A DNA stretch of 64,000 bases from Sipunculus nudus (Eukaryota; Annelida; Sipuncula; Golfingiida; Sipunculidae): positions 42,480 through 106,479 of the forward strand of contig JAPPUL010000087.1 in NCBI GenBank assembly GCA_026874595.1. Direction: 5' to 3'. The notes below the pieces were generated by a model, which saw only the letters and a program-made list of their open reading frames with translations, ran no database searches and was not told the DNA's origin. Made by a program: the position numbers and the translations under genes. The stretch's first letter is position 1, and every line of letters starts with the position of its first letter. Of the stretch, positions 7,733-17,362 are shown piece by piece.

Positions 7733-9753
7733 CGTGCGTATATTTCAAATGTATCCCCATAGCGTTTGTAATAATAAAGTAGTGGCCGTCGTATTACCTT
7801 AAGTAACTTCTGATACCTCTTACTCCTTATTATCCTTTCAAAATATAGACCCCTATATTCTATATGTTCTATCACAAAACCTATTCCCTCCAACAACTTG
7901 CTTAGCGACCACGGCGAGAACTCTATATAATGATCTTTTGGTATCTTATTTATATAGCCTGATTTGTCCCTCTTAAAGCTTATTCCACTACAGTTTGGCG
8001 TTGATAGGCATAATAAACCACCCTCCTTAAGCAGCTTTTTCATCTTCCCCAAAACCTCTGCAAAATCTGCATTATGCTCAAGGTAATACCACCCACATAA
8101 TATATCATATCCCCCCTCTACCATAACAAAATCTTTACTAGATCGCACAATATCTCCTTCACACAAAAACTTAGAAAAATCTATCTGCAATACATTAAGG
8201 CCAAGCTCTTCATTTGCATATCTACTACCATAACTAGATAGCTCTATTCCATAACATTTTGCATCTAACTCCTCTTTCGCAAGTTCAAGAAAAAAACCTA
8301 GCCCACTCCCTACCTCAAGCAGCTTTATTTTATCATCCCCTACATCTACATCTACATTCCCAGCAGATAAGAGAGTTTTGCCAAAAATACCTCCCTCCCC
8401 TATCCCCCCCCCTCCCATGCCATGCAATAACTCCTTAATTAGCTCTATCCGTCTCCTATTAAATCTGTTTATATTTTCTTTGTCCTCTAAATACGTCTTC
8501 CCATACTGATTCTTATATTCATCCGTAAAATAACTGTCGCTATATTTAATCCCGCATTTATACCCCTTGCTCCTATAAAAACTCTTACAACTATAGCAAT
8601 AATAAGAGTTTATATATCCTTCCCTTTCATACACTCGCCCATGACTTTCGCATATCGGACATTTATCCTCAGATCGCTTTATTACCTCTTCTACTACAGC
8701 TCCAACACGTTCTCCTCCCATTAAAGACAATCCCTCATAACACATAAAATCTACACCCTTAATCACCTCATTATTCAAGCTAGATATAAGCTCATTTAAA
8801 AGCTTTGCTTTATTAAAGGCATCCGTAGCCTTATTTAGAACTCCAAGCGTTTTTACCTCTCCTAGCTCATTTGATAGCTCTTTTGAGAGATTGTTATGAT
8901 ATTTTGTCGGGTTTAAGGTAAAAACCCTTTTACGCAAGTATAATCCTTCATACACCGTCATCCCAAACGACGTTATAACTACATCCGACTTCTTTAACTC
9001 CTCTATATACTCAGAGCGGGAAAGACCCTTAGATACTTTGTCCGCTTTAACAAAATTATTCTCCCCCTTATATAGAGGACCAAGCACTATATTTAACTTA
9101 TATTTAGGCTTTGCTCCCGATTCTCTTCCCTTTGTTAACATATCATAACACAATCTTGTAAGCCCGTATGGATCCTCTCCACCGAAACTTATCAGTAGCT
9201 CATATCCACCCCCTCCTGCCCTCCCCTCTTCATTTACTCTAACCCTAGCTAAAACCTCTTTATCATCCCCCTCTCTTTTTATCCACTCATCTAAAATTAT
9301 ATACTCAAACCCCTCAAAGTTACTTCTGCTAAGCTCATTCCCCCTCTCAACTACAGGAAGCGCATTTATCTTTACCAAAGCCCATACGCTACCTTCTCCA
9401 TGATCATCTAGTGTGATTACTTTTGTACACTTTATAAGCTCTTTTATGTACCAGGTCTTGCTGTCTCTTGCATCGTGGATTAAAACTAATGGACGGACTT
9501 TATTTACATACTCTATTACCTCATCAAGCCCTTCTACCCCTGCTATCTCTACATCCATACCCTCCCCTACATCCCCTCCTTCTACTCCAAATTCTTTTAC
9601 AAAATCAGGTATTAAGCCTTTTATAAAAAAACGTATCCTATAGCCTCTTAAACTATAGCTCAAGTTCAAAAGCCGTCTCGTATGTCCAAAACCATACCCT
9701 CCCCCACAACAGGCATACATACATATTAAGCCTTTTTGTCCTTCATTTAACAA
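7723..9753 (-). CDS. Glycosyltransferase (PseG/SpsG-like) fused to a zinc-ribbon SAM methyltransferase
   Basis: This 676-residue protein has two enzyme-like halves. Residues ~1-350 resemble the PseG/SpsG glycosyltransferase-type fold: a Gly-rich YGFGHTRR start, then a LISFGGEDPYGLT segment, then a SDVVITSFGMTVYEGLYLRK segment. A zinc ribbon follows (CPIC...CYSC, about residues 365-390). Residues ~460-676 form a class I methyltransferase: LLEVGSGLGFFLELA as the SAM-binding loop, ILCGWYYLEH as the post-II motif and a GGLLCLSTPN segment. Together they suggest modification of a cell-surface sugar. The start is a TTG with GAGGG upstream; an in-frame ATG 33 bp downstream is an alternative. Substrate unknown. 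Confidence 0.6.
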   Translation of the reverse strand: MLNEGQKGLICMYACCGGGYGFGHTRRLLNLSYSLRGYRIRFFIKGLIPDFVKEFGVEGGDVGEGMDVEIAGVEGLDEVIEYVNKVRPLVLIHDARDSKTWYIKELIKCTKVITLDDHGEGSVWALVKINALPVVERGNELSRSNFEGFEYIILDEWIKREGDDKEVLARVRVNEEGRAGGGGYELLISFGGEDPYGLTRLCYDMLTKGRESGAKPKYKLNIVLGPLYKGENNFVKADKVSKGLSRSEYIEELKKSDVVITSFGMTVYEGLYLRKRVFTLNPTKYHNNLSKELSNELGEVKTLGVLNKATDAFNKAKLLNELISSLNNEVIKGVDFMCYEGLSLMGGERVGAVVEEVIKRSEDKCPICESHGRVYEREGYINSYYCYSCKSFYRSKGYKCGIKYSDSYFTDEYKNQYGKTYLEDKENINRFNRRRIELIKELLHGMGGGGIGEGGIFGKTLLSAGNVDVDVGDDKIKLLEVGSGLGFFLELAKEELDAKCYGIELSSYGSRYANEELGLNVLQIDFSKFLCEGDIVRSSKDFVMVEGGYDILCGWYYLEHNADFAEVLGKMKKLLKEGGLLCLSTPNCSGISFKRDKSGYINKIPKDHYIEFSPWSLSKLLEGIGFVIEHIEYRGLYFERIIRSKRYQKLLKVIRRPLLYYYKRYGDTFEIYARKT

Positions 9754-9804
9754 TTATATCCCTCAACGCCCCACTTTGTATAGCATTAAAAAAAAACAAT
9801 AGCA

Positions 9805-10386
9805 TCAAAACCCAAACACATTCTTACGCCTTATCCTAGGAAACTCATATATCGTCCCATAAGAAACCACTTCGGACTTCGCATGTCCTCCCATTACAAG
9901 CTCTTCTAACATATCCTGTGACTGCTCAACTGATATATTTACTTCCGTTGCCACATCCAAAGCACTAACTCGCCCTCCACAAGCTCGGGCACACTCTAGT
10001 ATCTTCTTCTTCATTAGGTCATTATCATAAACACTTTTAAAACTACTAAACTCATATACGTAAAGTCCCCTATCGGATAGCTTAAGCTCTGCATAGCCCT
10101 TTGCCACTAGCTTTTCAAGCTCCCCCTTCGACCGCTCTACCTCCGTGCCTGTTTCCATTGCAAGCGAAAATGCACTCAAAACTCCTCCCCTTTCTTTGGC
10201 TATCTGCAAAATGTCTTGCTCTTTTAATGTATAATAGCTCTTCCTTCTAAATAGCTTTTCTAGCAACTCCTTCGCTCTTACATACATACCCCCGTCCTCA
10301 CCAGGGCCACCATCCCCTTTTATAAACCGTTTGTATATCTGGTAAGTTGCGTAGGCCAATAGCAAAATAAACAAAAACTTAAGCAT
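9805..10386 (-). CDS. Membrane-anchored protein with two winged-helix-like repeats
   Basis: A 193-residue protein with one N-terminal hydrophobic helix (about 1-18) followed by a basic KRFIKG, so the bulk should be cytoplasmic. Two copies of a ~55-residue repeat follow, about 57-112 and 128-183. Each has a helix-GG-helix pattern (AKERGGVLSAFSLAMETG and ARACGGRVSALDVATEVN), an ELEKLV/MLEELV helix and a strand ending in YEF. This looks like tandem winged-helix units that judge a substrate or DNA, but I see no catalytic residues and do not recognise the family. It precedes the glycosyltransferase fusion on the same strand, with about 50 bp between them. Confidence 0.5.
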   Translation of the reverse strand: MLKFLFILLLAYATYQIYKRFIKGDGGPGEDGGMYVRAKELLEKLFRRKSYYTLKEQDILQIAKERGGVLSAFSLAMETGTEVERSKGELEKLVAKGYAELKLSDRGLYVYEFSSFKSVYDNDLMKKKILECARACGGRVSALDVATEVNISVEQSQDMLEELVMGGHAKSEVVSYGTIYEFPRIRRKNVFGF

Positions 10387-10505
10387 TCTTCTTTTCCATT
10401 TTACTTTATAAATAAAGCCCCTTTTTTTAATAACTTAATAATTATATTTTTATTTATCCTTAAAAATAACAAAATAGCAAATCTACAAAATAAAGGATAA
10501 CTCTT

Positions 10506-11621
10506 TTGAAAACTGTAAATCTAAACCTTAAAAAACAACTTGACCTCTCTTATAAAATATTAATCAATCAAGGCGCTTTTGAAACTATTCCAGATACTAT
10601 TTCTCAAAACCAAAACCTTAAAGAAAGAAAAATCCTAATCTTAACTGACTCAAATGTTTTTCCCCTATATGGTAAGAGCTTGTTACAAAGCCTTGCAAAT
10701 AAAGGCCTTTCAGCATGGATATTCTATTTTGAGGCCGGAGAAAAACAAAAGAATATTAATACCAAAATCAAAATAGAAAGCTTTATGTTCGAAAATAAGT
10801 TTACTCGCGATAGTTTTATAATTGCTTTGGGAGGCGGCGTTGTCGGCGACCTTGGGGGCTTTACAGCTGCTACTTTTAATCGAGGCATACCTTTTATTCA
10901 AGTTCCAACCTCTTTACTTGCTCAAATAGATAGCAGCATAGGTGGCAAAACCGGTATTGACACTAAGTATGGCAAAAACTTAATCGGAGCCTTCCATCAA
11001 CCTCTTTGTGTTATAATTGACCCTAATACTTTAGATTCTCTGCCTGATAAAGACTTTAGGGCCGGCATGGCCGAGGTCATTAAACATGCTATTATCAAAG
11101 ATAAGAACCTGTTTATGGTAATAGAAAAGAACAAAGACAAAATACTTGCAAAGAATAAAAGTATCTTGTCTTGTCTTATTGAACGCAATTGCATAATAAA
11201 GCGAGAGGTTGTACAGCTTGATGAAAAAGAAGGTAATATTAGAAAGATATTAAACTTTGGACATACCATAGGGCACGCAATTGAAAGCATTATGGACTAC
11301 GGTATGCTGCATGGAGAGTGCGTTGCAATTGGCATGATTGTGGAATCTCTTATCTCAAGTAAGATGGGTTATCTAAAAAACAAAGACTTAGAAAGAATTA
11401 AAAAGCTTCTAAAGGACTTTGGTTTACCTATATCCATACCAAATAATCTATTACCTGAGGATATTTTAAAGGCTACATTCCTTGATAAAAAGACATTTAA
11501 AAATAAAGTGCATTACTCATTGCCAAGAAATATTGGTTCTATGGTTTGTCTTGATTCTAATCTTTTTTCTTTAAGCGTTTGTGATGATATCGTTTTACAA
11601 GCTATTAAAGAATCATACTAA
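10506..11621 (+). CDS. aroB: 3-dehydroquinate synthase
   Basis: The second step of the shikimate pathway: DAHP to 3-dehydroquinate, using NAD+ and a divalent metal. At 371 residues the length is normal. GGGVVGDLGGF (109-119) is the NAD-binding loop; PTSLLAQIDSSIGGKTG (134-150) is the active-site segment; EVIKHAIIKD and NFGHTIGHAIE carry metal-ligand Glu/His. The start is TTG at 10506 with AAGGA about 8 bp upstream. It is divergent from the repeat-protein gene and overlaps the convergent recombinase gene by 9 bp at the 3' end. aroQ of the same pathway lies at 38 kb, so the pathway genes are scattered. Confidence 0.95.
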   Translation: MKTVNLNLKKQLDLSYKILINQGAFETIPDTISQNQNLKERKILILTDSNVFPLYGKSLLQSLANKGLSAWIFYFEAGEKQKNINTKIKIESFMFENKFTRDSFIIALGGGVVGDLGGFTAATFNRGIPFIQVPTSLLAQIDSSIGGKTGIDTKYGKNLIGAFHQPLCVIIDPNTLDSLPDKDFRAGMAEVIKHAIIKDKNLFMVIEKNKDKILAKNKSILSCLIERNCIIKREVVQLDEKEGNIRKILNFGHTIGHAIESIMDYGMLHGECVAIGMIVESLISSKMGYLKNKDLERIKKLLKDFGLPISIPNNLLPEDILKATFLDKKTFKNKVHYSLPRNIGSMVCLDSNLFSLSVCDDIVLQAIKESY

Positions 11622-12602
11622 TAAAATCATACTAATAAACTTCATACTGATATTGCTTCCGAGTGGATGATACTTTGCATGTGCCTCCCGCAGATTCTTT
11701 CTATTTACATGCGTATAGACTGTTGTAGTTGTTATGCTTTCATGCCCAAGCAGCTCCTGTATAGTCCGTAGGTCAGCTCCGGCCTCAAGAAGGTGTGTTG
11801 CAAATGAATGTCTTAGTGTGTGAGGACTTACACTCTTCTCAAGACCAAGTTCACGTGCATAAGCTTTTATTATCTTCCAAACTCCTTTTCGACTTAGTTG
11901 CCCTCCCCTTTTAGCATTCACAAATACATATGAATGTGTTTGCATTTTAAGAAACTTTGGACGTACATTTAAAAGATATTCTATAATATAATCACGTGCG
12001 CGGCTTGATATCGGGACTAACCTTTGTTTTTCACCCTTACCATCAACAAGTAACATATCCTCTTCAAAGTAAAATGAATTAACCTTACAATTTACAAGCT
12101 CGCTTATTCGAAGCCCACAGGAATACATAAGTTCAAGAATCGCCCTATCACGAATTCCTATATAGGTAGATGTCGATGGCAAGTCTATTAATTTATCAAC
12201 TTCCTCTATTTTAAGGCTATATGGCATGCGAAATGGCTTGCTCTGGGCTCTAACTCCTTTAAGAGGATTGTCTTTTATAACTTCCTCAAGTATTAGAAAG
12301 CTATAAAACAAGTTTAAACTAGAGTGTATTCGAGATAATGTCCTGCCCTCAAGCCTATCCTTCCCTAATCGATATACAAAATATTTGCTTATATCGTGTG
12401 ATGAGATTAGACTAAAATCTGTACCCTCTTTATCCAAAAACGAGAAGAATATCTCAAGATCGCTCCTATAAGCTTTTAACGTATTATCAGAAAGTCCCTT
12501 CTCAAGTTTTATATATCTTATAAAAGCTCTTAAGTTACTTGTTCTATCTTCTTTTTTAGGATCTTCTTTTATATCTTCTTTTCTATCTTCTTTATATGCC
12601 AA
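11613..12602 (-). CDS. Xer-type tyrosine recombinase
   Basis: A site-specific recombinase of the XerC/XerD family, which resolves chromosome dimers at dif. A SAM-like N-terminal domain (FIRYIKLEKGLSDNTLKAYR) is followed by the catalytic domain with CGLRISEL (Arg), HTLRHSFATHLLE (His-x-x-Arg), LGHESI (His) and VYTHV (nucleophile Tyr). The frame is open further up to 12701, but that would overlap ribBA by 74 bp; the TTG at 12602 is a better start, though its ribosome site is weak. The first residues are a KEDxKED repeat coded by a 12-15 bp near-repeat in the DNA. XerC and XerD cannot be separated by eye. Confidence 0.85.
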   Translation of the reverse strand: MAYKEDRKEDIKEDPKKEDRTSNLRAFIRYIKLEKGLSDNTLKAYRSDLEIFFSFLDKEGTDFSLISSHDISKYFVYRLGKDRLEGRTLSRIHSSLNLFYSFLILEEVIKDNPLKGVRAQSKPFRMPYSLKIEEVDKLIDLPSTSTYIGIRDRAILELMYSCGLRISELVNCKVNSFYFEEDMLLVDGKGEKQRLVPISSRARDYIIEYLLNVRPKFLKMQTHSYVFVNAKRGGQLSRKGVWKIIKAYARELGLEKSVSPHTLRHSFATHLLEAGADLRTIQELLGHESITTTTVYTHVNRKNLREAHAKYHPLGSNISMKFISMILLV

Positions 12603-12627
12603 AGCAATTAACCTATACTTTATTGGC

Positions 12628-13845
12628 TTAAAAATCAAAGAAATGTCCCATCTTTTTTTGCTTGGTTTTAAGATAAGCTTTATTTTCTTTACTTGCCTCA
12701 ACCACTATCGGCACCCGCTTTACCACATCTAAATGATAGCCTTTTATTGCTATTATCTTTTTTGGATTGTTTGTAAGAAGTTTTATTTTTGTAAGACCAA
12801 GGTCCTTTAAAATCTGTGCTCCAAGCCCATAATCCCTTAAGTCCTCACTAAAACCAAGTTCCCGATTAGCCTCAACCGTATCAAGACCCTTATCCTGCAA
12901 GGCGTATGCTTTTATTTTATTATGAAGACCTATTCCACGTCCCTCCTGACGCATATAAAGACAGACCCCTGCTCCCTCAGAAGATATTATCTTCAATGCC
13001 ATATCAAGCTGAGTACCACAATCACAACGTAATGAAGAAAATACATCACCTGTTATACATTCTGAGTGTACCCTAACAAGAACAGATTCACGGCTTTTTA
13101 TATCACCGTATACAAGTGCTATATGCTCTTTAGTATCTATTTCGTTTTTGTATACTATTATCTTAAACTCGCCATATACTGTAGGCAAGTTTGCCTGGCT
13201 TGCACGCTCGATAAGCTTTTCTCGCTGCCTCCTATATTCTATTATCTGGGCAATAGATACTATCTTAAGATTATGTTCCTTAGCAAACTTCTTAAGATCG
13301 CTCATTCGGGCCATTGTCCCATCATCGTTCATAATCTCACATATAACAGAACCTGGATATAACCCTGCAAGATTACAAAGGTCTATAGAGCCTTCCGTTT
13401 GGCCTGCCCTTACCAAAACTCCTCCTTTTTTCGCTTTAAGTGGAAATATATGTCCAGGACGTGCTAAACTACTTGGGAGTGTAGCAGGATCTATTAAGTC
13501 TTTTACTGTTTTTGCTCTGTCTTTTGCTGATATTCCTGTTGTGGTACCTTCCTTTGCATCAACTGAGATTGTAAATGCTGTACTAAAGGAGGCTGTATTT
13601 CGGCTTACCATTTGGTCAAGCTCTAAATATGTAAGTCGTTCGGGAGTTAGGGGAACGCAGATAAGTCCTCGGGCGTACTTTGCCATAAAGTTAATAACGT
13701 CCGCTGTACAATGTTCGGCTGCTATTACAAGATCTCCTTCATTTTCCCTGTCCTCCTTATCTACTAATATAACCATCTTCCCTTGCTTAAAATCTTCTAT
13801 AACTTCATCCAAAGGAGAAAGTCCGGCTCCAACATCAAAACTCAT
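12628..13845 (-). CDS. ribBA: Bifunctional 3,4-dihydroxy-2-butanone-4-phosphate synthase / GTP cyclohydrolase II
   Basis: Two entry reactions of riboflavin synthesis in one 405-residue protein. Residues ~1-205 are the RibB part, with [10 protein letters not shown] near 31-40 and a [11 protein letters not shown] segment. Residues ~206-405 are the RibA part: [18 protein letters not shown] gives the three zinc cysteines, RQEGRGIGL is the GTP-binding and catalytic region, and LLTNNPKKI is near the end. All key residues look intact. The start is ATG with a GGACAG ribosome site. No FMN riboswitch could be seen in the 500 bp upstream. The recombinase gene follows within about 25 bp. Confidence 0.95.
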   Translation of the reverse strand: MSFDVGAGLSPLDEVIEDFKQGKMVILVDKEDRENEGDLVIAAEHCTADVINFMAKYARGLICVPLTPERLTYLELDQMVSRNTASFSTAFTISVDAKEGTTTGISAKDRAKTVKDLIDPATLPSSLARPGHIFPLKAKKGGVLVRAGQTEGSIDLCNLAGLYPGSVICEIMNDDGTMARMSDLKKFAKEHNLKIVSIAQIIEYRRQREKLIERASQANLPTVYGEFKIIVYKNEIDTKEHIALVYGDIKSRESVLVRVHSECITGDVFSSLRCDCGTQLDMALKIISSEGAGVCLYMRQEGRGIGLHNKIKAYALQDKGLDTVEANRELGFSEDLRDYGLGAQILKDLGLTKIKLLTNNPKKIIAIKGYHLDVVKRVPIVVEASKENKAYLKTKQKKMGHFFDF

Positions 13846-14351
13846 ATAACTGTCCTTAAATATACTTTACTAACTAAATATTCTTTAAAAATGATCTATA
13901 TTAAATTAATTTAATAAAATACTAAACAATTTTAAAAAAGATGGGAAATATATAAATATACGCTTTAGAATAATAACCTATTGTTTATATAGTATAAGTA
14001 TAGGATTGTAAGTTGCTAATACCTGATTCAGCCCTAACAAATTAGCTTGATATTTCAAGCCCAGTGAATAAGTTCGGGTGTTTTCAAACTAAGAAGGCTT
14101 GTTATGCAAAAAAAATACTTTTTTTCAATAAAATATTTCCTATTTTATAAAGTTTTAGTTATCTTGTAGGACCTATTCAAATAATGTTATACGTTTCTTA
14201 TTCATAAATGTTCAAATATGAGAGAGTCCAAAACAATAAAAGTTTTCTAAAAGGTATTTTAAAGCTTATTTAGATAGTAGTGCTTTATAGAAAGCATCTT
14301 CTTAAGATTGATAAAGGTATTAATAAAGATCATGTTGGACTTGTAATAAGT
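13846..14351. other. 506-bp gene-free stretch between ribBA and the tRNA pair
   Basis: No protein frame or known RNA was found. A 6-bp hairpin GCTTGA/TCAAGC occurs near 14047-14062 and short runs of A/T are common. Base composition changes here: to the left the minus strand is purine-rich, to the right the plus strand is. It should hold the promoters for ribBA (leftward) and for the tRNA-secE operon (rightward), but I could not choose clear boxes. Confidence 0.5.
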
Positions 14352-14424
14352 GCCCGTGTAGCTCAGTTGGTAGAGCACTTGCATGGTAAGCAAGTTGTCA
14401 CCAGTTCAAATCTGGTCATGGGCT
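14352..14424 (+). tRNA. tRNA-Thr (anticodon GGT)
   Basis: A 73-nt cloverleaf. The acceptor GCCCGTG pairs with CATGGGC (one G-U pair), the anticodon stem is CTTGC/GCAAG with loop ATGGTAA, so the anticodon is GGT and reads ACC/ACT. The T arm is CCAG-TTCAAAT-CTGG. The discriminator is T and CCA is not encoded. Confidence 0.95.
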
Positions 14425-14493
14425 TGCTGTATGTTAAATTTAAATGAGAAGGTGCTTTATATATATATATTTAGCTTTGGCTATTAAGAATAT

Positions 14494-14567
14494 AGGTCTG
14501 TAGCTCAATTTGGCAGAGCACTGGTCTCCAAAACCAGGTGTTGTGGGTTCAAGTCCCGCCAGGCCTG
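14494..14567 (+). tRNA. tRNA-Trp (anticodon CCA)
   Basis: A 74-nt cloverleaf. The acceptor AGGTCTG pairs with CAGGCCT, the anticodon stem is CTGGT/ACCAG with loop CTCCAAA, giving anticodon CCA. The T arm contains GGTTCAAGTCC. The discriminator is G and CCA is not encoded. A tRNA-Trp directly before secE-nusG is a common bacterial arrangement, though tuf and rpmG are absent here. Confidence 0.95.
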
Positions 14568-14632
14568 AGCTATAACTTAGTGTTTTTTTAGTATTTTGCT
14601 GATGTTATTATAAGGTATATAGGTTATATAGA

Positions 14633-14887
14633 TTGAAGAAAAAAGAGACAGTAAGAAAAGAGGCTGGGAAAAAGAAGGGAAAGGTGGCAACGTATGTGGG
14701 GGAGTCTTTGGGTGAGCTTAAAAAGGTAAGCTGGCCAAGAAAGGAGGAGGTTGTAAATTCTACAATAGTGGTAATTACTCTAATAATAATAATATCCCTA
14801 ATACTTAGTGTATTTGATATAGGCGTTAGCAAGGCAGTAGAATATTTATTTGAGCCTGTGGCAAGTTTTATCTTGTTTTGGCTTTAG
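14633..14887 (+). CDS. secE: Preprotein translocase subunit SecE
   Basis: The small essential clamp of the SecYEG channel in the inner membrane. At 84 residues it is the single-helix form. A Lys-rich start is followed by YVGESLGELKKVSWPRKEEV, the conserved amphipathic segment (LKKVxWP), and one membrane helix of about 20 residues. The start is TTG at 14633; a poor AGG lies upstream. It stands between tRNA-Trp and nusG, the standard place. Confidence 0.9.
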   Translation: MKKKETVRKEAGKKKGKVATYVGESLGELKKVSWPRKEEVVNSTIVVITLIIIISLILSVFDIGVSKAVEYLFEPVASFILFWL

Positions 14888-14909
14888 GTTTTGTTTTAAA
14901 AAAATAGTA

Positions 14910-15470
14910 ATGGCAAAGAATTGGTATATCTTACATGTTTACTCAGGGCATGAGAATAAGGTAAGTGAAAACATAGAGCATAATTTAAAACGTCAAGAAG
15001 TAGGGAAGTATATAGGAGAAGTAAAAATACCTATAGAGAATACGGTAGAGCTTAGGAATGGCAAGAAGCAGCAGGTAAAGAAGAAGTTTTTCCCAGGGTA
15101 TATATTAGTTGAGATGGACCTTCCAGACTCGCAAGAGCAATGGCAAAGCGTATGTAATGCTATAGTACGTCTTCAGAGTGTAACAGGATTTGTGGGGACT
15201 ATAGCCAAAGAAAAGCCTGTCCCTATCCCTAAAAAAGAAGCTCAGGAGATCTTGCAAAGAATGGGCGCAATTAAAACACCTTCAACTTACGTGCAAAAAA
15301 TATCATTTCTTGAAGGGGAGCTTGTTCGCGTAAAAGATGGTCCGTTTGCAAATTTCAGCGGAGCGATAGAATATATAAATCATGAAAAGGGAAAGGTTCG
15401 GATTAAGGTTGATATATTTGGGCGCTCAACGCCTATTGAGCTTGATTTTTATCAAGTTGAATCATTATAG
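14910..15470 (+). CDS. nusG: Transcription termination/antitermination protein NusG
   Basis: NusG binds RNA polymerase and couples it to Rho or ribosomes. I start it at the ATG at 14910 (MAKNWYILHVYSGHE), which is where the family begins; an upstream in-frame ATG at 14850 lies inside secE and would add an unrelated leader. The 186 residues comprise the NGN domain (to ~125, with FFPGYILVEM) and the C-terminal KOW domain (GELVRVKDGPFANFSG). The stop is followed by a 16-bp tandem duplication before rplK. Confidence 0.95.
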   Translation: MAKNWYILHVYSGHENKVSENIEHNLKRQEVGKYIGEVKIPIENTVELRNGKKQQVKKKFFPGYILVEMDLPDSQEQWQSVCNAIVRLQSVTGFVGTIAKEKPVPIPKKEAQEILQRMGAIKTPSTYVQKISFLEGELVRVKDGPFANFSGAIEYINHEKGKVRIKVDIFGRSTPIELDFYQVESL

Positions 15471-15471
15471 G

Positions 15472-15503
15472 AATTGTAAAGTTGATAAATTGTAAAGTTG
15501 ATA
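15472..15503 (+). repeat. 16-bp direct tandem duplication between nusG and rplK
   Basis: AATTGTAAAGTTGATA occurs twice head to tail (15472-15487 and 15488-15503) in the short gap. It looks like replication slippage and is one of several such duplications next to genes in this window. Confidence 0.8.
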
Positions 15504-15526
15504 AATAGGAGAGTAAATAAAAGCAG

Positions 15527-15946
15527 ATGTCAAAGAAGGTAGCGTCATTAATAAAACTTCAGTTGCCAGCTGGTAAAGCAAATCCATCCCCCCCTGTGGG
15601 ACCTGCGCTTGGGCAGCATGGAGTAAATATAATGGATTTTTGCAAAGCGTTCAACGCTGCAACAAAAGACAAAGGAGAAACAATAATCCCTGTAGTGATA
15701 ACAGTATACCAGGATAGGAGTTTTGATTTTATATTAAAATCTCCCCCAGCAGCGGTCCTAATAAAAGAGGCGCTAAAGCTCCAAAAAGGTGCTCCAAATT
15801 CACTTAAGAAGGTAGGTACGATAACAGAAGAGCAGCTTGAAAGCATAGCAAAACTAAAGATGAGTGATTTAAATGCAAATTCAATTGAGTCTGCCAAAAA
15901 CATAATAAAAGGCACAGCACGTAGTATGGGCGTCTATCTTAAATAA
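15527..15946 (+). CDS. rplK: 50S ribosomal protein L11
   Basis: L11 sits at the GTPase-associated centre of the large subunit with 23S rRNA. At 139 residues the length is standard. The family segments [34 protein letters not shown] at the N-terminus (seen in pieces) and the C-terminal [16 protein letters not shown] region are clear. The ATG start precedes [11 protein letters not shown] as usual. It is in the normal nusG-rplK-rplA order. Confidence 0.97.
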   Translation: MSKKVASLIKLQLPAGKANPSPPVGPALGQHGVNIMDFCKAFNAATKDKGETIIPVVITVYQDRSFDFILKSPPAAVLIKEALKLQKGAPNSLKKVGTITEEQLESIAKLKMSDLNANSIESAKNIIKGTARSMGVYLK

Positions 15947-15991
15947 AAAGCATTTGAATAATGTTATAGAGCGATAAAATAGAAATGCTAA

Positions 15992-16729
15992 ATGTCAATC
16001 GCAATTAAAATAAAAATAGGAGATAGTGCATTGAAAAGGAGCAAAAGATACGATGAGGCATCTAAGGGGGTGGATAGCAAGGCAATTGGGCTTGATGAGG
16101 CAACTCAGCTTGTAAAGGAGCTATCAAATGAGAAGAGTAAAGTAAAATTCGAGGAGAGCGTAGAGCTTGCAATAAATCTAAACTTGAAAGCAAAACACAC
16201 GGTTCGAGGGACACTAACGTTACCGCACCAATCGGCTAAAAGTCAAGAGTCTAAAATGATATTGGTATTCGCAAAGGGAGAAAAAGCCCAAGAAGCAGAG
16301 GAGGCAGGGGCAAGTTATGTAGGGGATCAGGATTTAGTTGATAAAATAAAGGGTGGCTGGGTGGAATTTGATGTTGCAATAGCGACTCCAGACATGATGA
16401 AAGAGGTAGGGAAGCTTGGTCCAATACTTGGCAGGCGCGGACTTATGCCAAATCCAAAGACAGGAACAGTAACAATGAACTTAAAGTCGGCAATACAGGA
16501 GTTCAAAGCAGGGAAAACAGAATATAAGGCAGACAAAACAGGGATAGTACATTTAAAGATAGGAACAGTCTCAATGAAAAGTGAAGAGCTTGCGGGTAAT
16601 GCGAAAAGCCTTTACAAAGAGGTTTTGAAGAAAAAGCCAACAGATTTAAAAGGTGAGTATATAAAAAGCGTAAGTCTTTCATCGACTATGGGTCCTGGTG
16701 TAAAGCTTTTGCATGGAAGTTTAGTATAA
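15992..16729 (+). CDS. rplA: 50S ribosomal protein L1
   Basis: L1 forms the L1 stalk near the ribosomal E site and in many bacteria represses its own operon. The 245 residues include GRRGLMPNPKTGTVT (the conserved loop) and GKTEYKADKTGIVHLKIG. A short N-terminal extension (about 14 residues, MSIAIKIKIGDSAL) precedes the usual KRSKRY start, so a later start is possible, but no better start codon with a ribosome site is obvious. It lies between rplK and rplJ. Confidence 0.96.
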   Translation: MSIAIKIKIGDSALKRSKRYDEASKGVDSKAIGLDEATQLVKELSNEKSKVKFEESVELAINLNLKAKHTVRGTLTLPHQSAKSQESKMILVFAKGEKAQEAEEAGASYVGDQDLVDKIKGGWVEFDVAIATPDMMKEVGKLGPILGRRGLMPNPKTGTVTMNLKSAIQEFKAGKTEYKADKTGIVHLKIGTVSMKSEELAGNAKSLYKEVLKKKPTDLKGEYIKSVSLSSTMGPGVKLLHGSLV

Positions 16730-16779
16730 ATAGTTTATTTTAATGAATAGAAATAGATAATGTGGAGATAAAAAAGCGG

Positions 16780-17298
16780 ATGGCAACAGAAAAGAAAGTA
16801 GAAACAGTAAATAAGCTACTTGGGATATTGGATGAGTATGAAAGTTTTATAATAACAGACTATAGGGGTTTGACGGTAGAGCAACTTACTAAGCTTAGGC
16901 GCGAGTTGCTTGAGAATGGTGCTATATATCAGGTGGTAAAGAATAATTTAATTAAGATAGCAGTAGGAAACAAAAAAATAGAGGGGCTTGATGAATATTT
17001 TAGCGGGCCAACAGCAATAGCCTTTGCAAAGGATGATCCGATAAACACAAGCAAGATACTCTCACAATATGTAAAAAAGACAAACATATTGAAGCTCAAA
17101 GGAGGTTATAGTAGTGGAGAGATATTGAGTGGTGAAGATGTTATAAAACTATCAAAGTTACCAAGTCGTGAAGTGTTGATAGGAAGGTTTTTAGGGGGTT
17201 TGAAGGGGCCGTTATATGGGCTTTCGAATGTTTTTATGTCTTTACGGCGTAATTTAGTATATGCATTAAGTGAGATCTCAAAGAGCAAAAATAAATAA
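16780..17298 (+). CDS. rplJ: 50S ribosomal protein L10
   Basis: L10 anchors the L7/L12 dimers on the stalk. I start at ATG 16780 (MATEKKVETVN), with GGAG at 16764-16767 upstream; a GTG at 16762 overlaps that ribosome site and would add six residues. This gives 172 residues, typical for L10. FIITDYRGLTVEQLTKLRREL and VVKNNLIKIA are the conserved rRNA-binding parts; the C-terminal helix that binds L7/L12 follows. It is part of the rplKAJL-rpoBC operon. Confidence 0.95.
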   Translation: MATEKKVETVNKLLGILDEYESFIITDYRGLTVEQLTKLRRELLENGAIYQVVKNNLIKIAVGNKKIEGLDEYFSGPTAIAFAKDDPINTSKILSQYVKKTNILKLKGGYSSGEILSGEDVIKLSKLPSREVLIGRFLGGLKGPLYGLSNVFMSLRRNLVYALSEISKSKNK

Positions 17299-17362
17299 AA
17301 AAATAAAAATCTAACAAGTTATACATAATATAAAAATGTTTAAAGTAAAGGAGAAATAAAAG

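Noticed and set aside
10387-10505. Bidirectional promoter between the repeat protein gene and aroB
   Set aside because: Too AT-rich to choose convincing -35/-10 boxes.
13846-14100. FMN riboswitch upstream of ribBA
   Set aside because: The conserved RFN segments were looked for on the minus strand and not found.
13846-14351. Replication origin at the skew change near 14 kb
   Set aside because: No dnaA, no DnaA-box cluster seen, and the skew flips back at 25.5 kb, so an inverted block fits better.
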